A stretch of DNA of 11,917 bases, taken from an uncultured Terrimonas sp. (GTDB taxonomy: Bacteria > Bacteroidota > Bacteroidia > Chitinophagales > Chitinophagaceae). The notes under the pieces are model-generated. The model was given only the letters and a program-made list of their open reading frames with translations, was not told the DNA's origin and did not search any database. Where the stretch lies: the NCBI GenBank assembly GCA_946886925.1, contig CAMPJQ010000033.1, positions 1 through 11,917 on the forward strand, read 5' to 3'. Positions 7,903-11,917 of the stretch are shown here, piece by piece. The translations under genes were made by a program, and so were the position numbers. The stretch's first letter is position 1. Each line of letters begins with the position of its first letter.

Positions 7903-9288
7903 ATGTTGAAATTAAAAACACTGCTTTTATCCATTATCCTTTCTGTTGGCGGAAGCATATACGCACAAACCACCAATGTAAAAGTTGATTTTGGTAAAGA
8001 CCTTGGTCCAATGAAAATGGAACAGATGGCATTGGGACAGGGTGGTTTATCGGAAGAGCCTATGCTGGCCAGCCGGGTAACGGAAATAAGAGCATTGCAT
8101 CCGGCCATCATCAGGTTATTTGTAAGTGAGTACTATAATGTTATTCCCGAAAAAGGAAAGTATCATTTTACCACACTGGATAGCATGGTGGCTAATATCC
8201 TGCAAACAGGAGCAAAGCCTTTCATGAGCTTTTGTTTGAAGCCCAAATTGTTTTTTCCCGTAATAGACCAGGATATTGTTGAGCCCAATGATTATGCGGG
8301 GTGGGAACAGTTTGTGCATGATGTGGTAAAGCATTATCTCGATAAAGGTACCGGCATCACCTACTGGGAAGTGGGTAATGAAGTGGATATTGGTGAGGAC
8401 GGCGGTACGCCTTACCGGTTCAAACCCGAAAGTTATGCACGGTATTATAAGCATACGGTTGCTGCTATCCTTCGCGCGGATCCCAATGCGAAAGTTGGCG
8501 GACCGGCCCTGGCATATTACAAATCGTCTATCCTGCCCGAGCTGCTTCGCGTTTGTTCTGCTGAAAAAATACCATTGGATTTTGTTTCTTTTCACAACTA
8601 CAACAATAGCCCGACAGCTATTCGCGGGCAGATTGAATATGTAAAAAATCTTGTTGCGAAGTATCCTGATGTAAAAGCGGAAACCATCATGAATGAATGG
8701 AATATGGACCTGTTCAATCCCCCGCTTGACCCCAGGTTTCAGCCCTGTTACGTAGCCGAAACCATCTGGCAAATGAAGGATGTGGGATTAGACTGGTCGT
8801 GTTATTATCAGATCCGTGACTGGTATGTATCGTTTGAAACTTTTTCCCGGATCCACTCTCCGGAGGGAACGGCCTTTATGACGCGGTGGTGGAACAGGCA
8901 GGCGCAATTCAGCGGCCTGATTGATTATCAAAACCAGTTACGGCCGGCATACTATACGTTCAAATTGCTGTCGAGGATGGCAGGCGATAAATTAGCCGTT
9001 ACTTCTTCAAACGATAAAGTACATGGTTTTGCAACGCATGATCCTAAGTTGCGAATGCACAATATGATGCTTTGGAATTTTTCTGATCAGCCTGCAACAG
9101 TAAAACTAAGCCTCAACGATCTGCCTAAAGACATGCGGGTTCGTCATATTGTATTGGATGCAAGCGGATCGGGATTGGAAGAGAACCAGCGCCTGCGTCC
9201 TGATCCCTTTGTTCAGATCAAAAAAGGCAATCAATCGTTAACCTTAAAATTAGAGCCCTGGGCCGTTCATTACTGGTCGCTCGAATAA
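7903..9288 (+). CDS. Exported GH39-like glycoside hydrolase (clan GH-A TIM barrel)
   Basis: This 461-residue protein has a signal peptide cleaved probably at IYA21|Q22. A TIM barrel covers about 25-360 and a short beta domain about 365-461. Clan GH-A retaining hydrolases use one glutamate after barrel strand 4 as acid/base and one on strand 7 as nucleophile. E160 in YWEVGNEVDIG and E265 in TIMNEWNMDL fit these roles. The NEWN motif, the LDFVSFHNYN segment (225-234) and the GAKPFMSFCLKP stretch (103-114) resemble GH39. The usual NEP after the acid/base is NEV here, so the protein is divergent. Known GH39 activities include beta-xylosidase, alpha-L-iduronidase and arabinose-linked glycosidases; none can be chosen. 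It starts 38 bases after the preceding gene and is probably co-transcribed. Another GH-A family remains possible. Confidence 0.82.
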   Translation: MLKLKTLLLSIILSVGGSIYAQTTNVKVDFGKDLGPMKMEQMALGQGGLSEEPMLASRVTEIRALHPAIIRLFVSEYYNVIPEKGKYHFTTLDSMVANILQTGAKPFMSFCLKPKLFFPVIDQDIVEPNDYAGWEQFVHDVVKHYLDKGTGITYWEVGNEVDIGEDGGTPYRFKPESYARYYKHTVAAILRADPNAKVGGPALAYYKSSILPELLRVCSAEKIPLDFVSFHNYNNSPTAIRGQIEYVKNLVAKYPDVKAETIMNEWNMDLFNPPLDPRFQPCYVAETIWQMKDVGLDWSCYYQIRDWYVSFETFSRIHSPEGTAFMTRWWNRQAQFSGLIDYQNQLRPAYYTFKLLSRMAGDKLAVTSSNDKVHGFATHDPKLRMHNMMLWNFSDQPATVKLSLNDLPKDMRVRHIVLDASGSGLEENQRLRPDPFVQIKKGNQSLTLKLEPWAVHYWSLE

Positions 9289-9326
9289 CAGCTTTACCTG
9301 TAAATTGATTATATTGAAATTGGTTT

Positions 9327-10187
9327 ATGATCGTAGATATTCATACACATGTTTTTGATGCAGGCCGGCATTTTGGACCCGGACTGAATGCTGATCTGGC
9401 AAGATGTGGCGTGGATCCTGCAGTATGGGGAAATGTGGAAGAAAGACATCTTGAAACAACGGTGGCGGCCGATGTGACTATTGTATTTGGTCTGCAGGCA
9501 TCGGCAACCGGCTGGAATATTCCCAATGAAATGGTAGCGGCACATGTAGCAAAAGTACCCAACAGGTTATTGTTTTTTGCTTCGGTTGATCCGCTTCAAC
9601 CTGATTATATGGATGAGCTGGAAAAATGCCACCGCCAATTGGGCGCCGTTGGCGTTAAACTGGCGCCACTTTACCAGGATGCACATCCGCAGGACCCGCG
9701 GTATTACGACATATACCGGTATTGTGTAAAACACGGGCTGCCCATCCTGTTTCATGCGGGCACATCCTTCATTAGTGGCACCCGGCTCGACTATTCCCGT
9801 CCTGTTCATTTTGATGCGGTAGCGGTTGATTTTCCTGATTTGAAGATGGTACTTGCGCACCTCGGGCATCCCTGGGAAGGAGAAACCATTGCGGTAATCC
9901 GCAGGCATGCGAATGTGTATGCAGATATATCGGCCTTATACTACAGGCCCTGGCAGTTTTACAATTCCATGCGGTTGCTGGTGGAGTATGGTGCGCAGCA
10001 CAAGGTATTGTTCGGTTCCGATTTTCCATTTACCACCACGGGTGATTCTTTAGAAAAGGTAAGGGATCTTAATTGTATTATCGCCCAAAGTGGATTGCCT
10101 GCTGTACCGCGTGATGTTATTGAAGGCATTGTTTATCGAAATACCCTGGAATTACTAGGACTTCCAAACCCAACCTTATCAAAATAA
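9327..10187 (+). CDS. Amidohydrolase-fold metal-dependent hydrolase (possible sugar lactonase)
   Basis: This 286-residue protein without a signal peptide is therefore likely cytoplasmic. It belongs to the amidohydrolase-2 (ACMSD-like) TIM-barrel group. The metal and catalytic set is complete: H6 and H8 in DIHTHVFD, H143 in LFHAGTSF, H178 in VLAHLGHPW, and D232 in LFGSDFPF. Members hydrolyse lactones or amide-like bonds, or decarboxylate. Known sugar-acid lactonases of the fold include those for L-fucono- and L-rhamnono-lactone. With a dehydrogenase and an enolase-superfamily enzyme next to it, a lactonase role is a reasonable inference. A decarboxylase or an unrelated hydrolase is possible. 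It begins 38 bases after the GH39-like gene and its stop overlaps the next start in a TAATG junction, suggesting translational coupling. Confidence 0.85.
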   Translation: MIVDIHTHVFDAGRHFGPGLNADLARCGVDPAVWGNVEERHLETTVAADVTIVFGLQASATGWNIPNEMVAAHVAKVPNRLLFFASVDPLQPDYMDELEKCHRQLGAVGVKLAPLYQDAHPQDPRYYDIYRYCVKHGLPILFHAGTSFISGTRLDYSRPVHFDAVAVDFPDLKMVLAHLGHPWEGETIAVIRRHANVYADISALYYRPWQFYNSMRLLVEYGAQHKVLFGSDFPFTTTGDSLEKVRDLNCIIAQSGLPAVPRDVIEGIVYRNTLELLGLPNPTLSK

Positions 10188-11182
10188 TGGCGAATTCATT
10201 TTCATACATGAAGTCGTTGCAGTTGCAGGGCCTTAACAGGTTGATGAAGGTGGACATTCCTGTGCCGGTTCCCGGGGCAAACGAAGTGCTGATCAGAACT
10301 AAAGCGGCAACCATTTGCACTTCCGATTTGCATGATATAAGAGCCAATCCGTTTGGGATAAAATACCCGCGGGTGATGGGGCATGAAGGTGCGGGAGTTA
10401 TTGTTGCCTGCGGATCGGATGTAAAGGATTATGTACCGGCAACCCGTGTGGCCGCTCATCCTGTTGTGCCCTGCAGGATTTGTTCAGAATGTTTGAGGGG
10501 GTTAGAACATCTTTGTTCACGTATGGGTCATCTGGGTATTGACCGTGATGGCTGTTTCGCCGAATATTTTGTTCAGCGTGCAGACCGGGTGCGGGCGATT
10601 CCGGATAATATATCCTTTGCGTTGGGTGCACTTTTGGAGCCGGTGGCCGTTTGCCTGGAAGCGATAGCCCGGTCGAATGACATAAATGGGAAAACGGTGC
10701 TGGTAGCTGGCGACGGACCCTTTGGTAATATTATTGCACGCCTGGCACAGCGGGCGGGAGCAGGCCGGGTGCTGGTTTCCGGCCGCGAACCTTTCCGCCT
10801 CCAACGGATACCCGGGGTTGAAATAGCGGATATTGTGCCGGCAGGATCTGTTGATGTTGCTGTATTGGCTGTGAGTGCCGTTGATGCTGTTGAAACCTGT
10901 TTGCAGGCACTTCGGCCCCGCGGCCGGCTGGTTGTTTTTAGCACCGTTCAGGAACGGGTTCCGCTTAATCTTTTTAATATTCATGTTTCAGAATTGGAAG
11001 TGGTTGGCGCATGCAATGATGAAAATAAAATAGATGAATCACTCCAATGCCTAACCGAAGAAGGTATGGCGCTGGAAGATATTATTACGCATCAAATTCC
11101 TTTTGGCCGGTGGGAAGAAGCTTTTGATTTGGCGCGTAACGGGCACAACAGGGCATTGAAGGTTGCCCTGGTATTTGATTAG
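10187..11182 (+). CDS. Zinc-dependent medium-chain alcohol/polyol/sugar dehydrogenase
   Basis: This 331-residue cytoplasmic MDR-family oxidoreductase oxidises an alcohol or sugar hydroxyl with NAD(P). Catalytic zinc ligands fit C44 (TICTSD), H66-E67 (GHEGAG) and E151 (LEPVAV). Structural zinc cysteines C96, C99, C102 and C110 are all present. The Rossmann domain starts at VLVAGDGPFG (171-180). The second strand ends in VSGRE (197-201): the acidic residue expected for NAD is glycine (G199), followed by R200, which suggests NADP(H) preference. The stretch after it is shorter than usual. An alternative start is M8 at 10208 (MKSLQLQG); 10187 is chosen because it overlaps the previous stop by one base. 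The best relatives are threonine/sorbitol-dehydrogenase-like enzymes; the substrate is unknown. In context it would oxidise the released sugar to a lactone or keto form. Confidence 0.9.
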   Translation: MANSFSYMKSLQLQGLNRLMKVDIPVPVPGANEVLIRTKAATICTSDLHDIRANPFGIKYPRVMGHEGAGVIVACGSDVKDYVPATRVAAHPVVPCRICSECLRGLEHLCSRMGHLGIDRDGCFAEYFVQRADRVRAIPDNISFALGALLEPVAVCLEAIARSNDINGKTVLVAGDGPFGNIIARLAQRAGAGRVLVSGREPFRLQRIPGVEIADIVPAGSVDVAVLAVSAVDAVETCLQALRPRGRLVVFSTVQERVPLNLFNIHVSELEVVGACNDENKIDESLQCLTEEGMALEDIITHQIPFGRWEEAFDLARNGHNRALKVALVFD

Positions 11183-11201
11183 TTAAGTTTTAAAAGTACA
11201 T

Positions 11202-11917
11202 ATGAAGATTACCAATGTAGAAGCGTTTATTCTTCAGTCGCCTTTCGAGATCACCAACCCGGCGGGGAGTGATGAAGCAAGGGGTGTAAAGCACTGCTTC
11301 CTGCTGAAAGTGAGTACCGATGAAGGTATTACGGGCTGGTCGGATGTGGAAACTTCGCCGCATGTTGGTGAAGCGGTAGTAAATGCGCCCGAAAGCGGAT
11401 CAGGTGTATTTGAGGGATTGCGCGCATTGGTTATTGGTGAAGATCCTTTTGATGTGGAGCGGCTGTGGGATAAAATTTACAGGGGTACCATTTATTTTGG
11501 AAGAAGGGGAGTGGCCATGCAGGTATTATCTGGTTTTGATATTGCCTGCCACGATATCATAGGCAAAGCCATTAACCGCCCGGTTTATAAAATACTGGGC
11601 GGCGCAAGAAGAGATAAAGTTCGTGCGTATGCTTCCACACTCTTTAGGCCAACTGCCGATGCAATGAAAGCGGCCTGTGCATTTTATATGCAACGCGGCT
11701 TTACAGCAGTTAAGTTTGGCTGGGGTGTGTTTGGACAAAATGCAAAACAGGATATTAAATTAGTGGCAGCGGCAAGAGAAGCCCTGGGGCCGGATATTGA
11801 ATTGATGATTGATCCCGGCTGGATGGTAAACCGCAGCGCTTACGATGCTATTGAACTGTGCCGTGCTTTGGAACCCTATAACATTTTCTGGCTCGAGGAT
11901 TTTCTGCACCCTGAATC
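11202..11917 (+). CDS. Enolase-superfamily (mandelate racemase/aldonate dehydratase-like) enzyme, truncated by window end
   Basis: The N-terminal 238 complete codons are seen; the gene continues past 11917, family members being about 370-400 residues. Residues 1-130 form the capping domain (MKITNVEAFIL onward). The barrel then begins, with K171 in AVKFGWG at the usual Lys position, D204 (MIDPGW) as first metal ligand and E232 (WLEDF) as second. The third glutamate and the His-Asp dyad would lie beyond the edge. The common KxK motif is KFG here, so only one of the two lysines is present. Enzymes of this group remove a proton next to a carboxylate and usually dehydrate aldonic or aldaric acids to 2-keto-3-deoxy acids, or racemise. 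No signal peptide. The start is 19 bases after the dehydrogenase stop; the 11202 ATG is preceded by A-rich sequence. Exact substrate unknown. Confidence 0.88.
   Translation, partial: MKITNVEAFILQSPFEITNPAGSDEARGVKHCFLLKVSTDEGITGWSDVETSPHVGEAVVNAPESGSGVFEGLRALVIGEDPFDVERLWDKIYRGTIYFGRRGVAMQVLSGFDIACHDIIGKAINRPVYKILGGARRDKVRAYASTLFRPTADAMKAACAFYMQRGFTAVKFGWGVFGQNAKQDIKLVAAAREALGPDIELMIDPGWMVNRSAYDAIELCRALEPYNIFWLEDFLHPE

Noticed and set aside
8116..8772. 218-codon open frame on the - strand inside the GH39-like gene
   Set aside because: It lies wholly within a well-supported coding gene, has no recognisable motif, and is a frame shadow of that gene's codon use.
9293..9304. TTTAC-CT-GTAAA inverted repeat between the GH39-like and amidohydrolase genes
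   Set aside because: The loop would be two bases and there is no T-run; a short AT-rich palindrome of this kind is expected by chance.
10517..10984. 155-codon open frame on the - strand inside the dehydrogenase gene
   Set aside because: The + strand frame has a full set of MDR zinc and cofactor motifs; the antisense product is rich in R, N, P and H with no domain.
1..11917. Mobile element, CRISPR, tRNA or rRNA, phage or defence genes
   Set aside because: Nothing seen: no terminal repeats, transposase motifs, spaced repeat arrays or RNA gene folds; all coding space is explained by the sugar-utilisation genes.

Overview
The window looks like part of a Bacteroidota genome, most likely a Chitinophagaceae-type soil or plant-associated bacterium. 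The evidence is a SusC/SusD pair, moderate G+C, A-rich rather than Shine-Dalgarno leaders, and signal peptides ending in A|Q. No species can be named from the sequence alone. All seven genes are on the + strand and tightly packed. They have 1-base overlaps at two junctions and gaps of 19 to 38 bases at the others. No convincing internal terminator was seen, so this is probably one operon and is best read as a carbohydrate-utilisation locus (PUL-like).

Layout: 1-232 is an AT-rich, gene-free leader. It carries several repeated short motifs and a candidate Bacteroidota -7 promoter element. 233-3328 encodes a SusC-type TonB-dependent transporter and 3328-4989 its SusD-type lipoprotein partner. 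5024-7864 encodes a large exported protein with the layout of an (alpha/alpha)6-barrel ('six-hairpin') glycosidase whose family I cannot name. 7903-9288 encodes an exported GH39-like TIM-barrel glycosidase. 9327-10187, 10187-11182 and 11202-end encode three proteins without signal peptides: an amidohydrolase of the ACMSD/lactonase type, a zinc-dependent medium-chain dehydrogenase, and an enolase-superfamily (mandelate racemase/aldonate dehydratase-like) enzyme cut off by the window end.

How they may work together (inference): SusCD binds and imports a glycan fragment, and the two exported glycosidases cleave it in the periplasm or at the surface. The cytoplasmic trio has the composition of a non-phosphorylating oxidative sugar route: dehydrogenase (sugar to lactone), amidohydrolase-fold lactonase (lactone to aldonate), and enolase-superfamily dehydratase (aldonate to 2-keto-3-deoxy acid). 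The expected last step, an aldolase or keto-acid dehydrogenase, would lie beyond the right edge. The sugar itself cannot be deduced from the sequence.

The points most worth following are the unassigned 946-residue enzyme, the coupling of two exported glycosidases to an oxidative trio, and the iterated CAARATAGGRTA motif upstream of susC.
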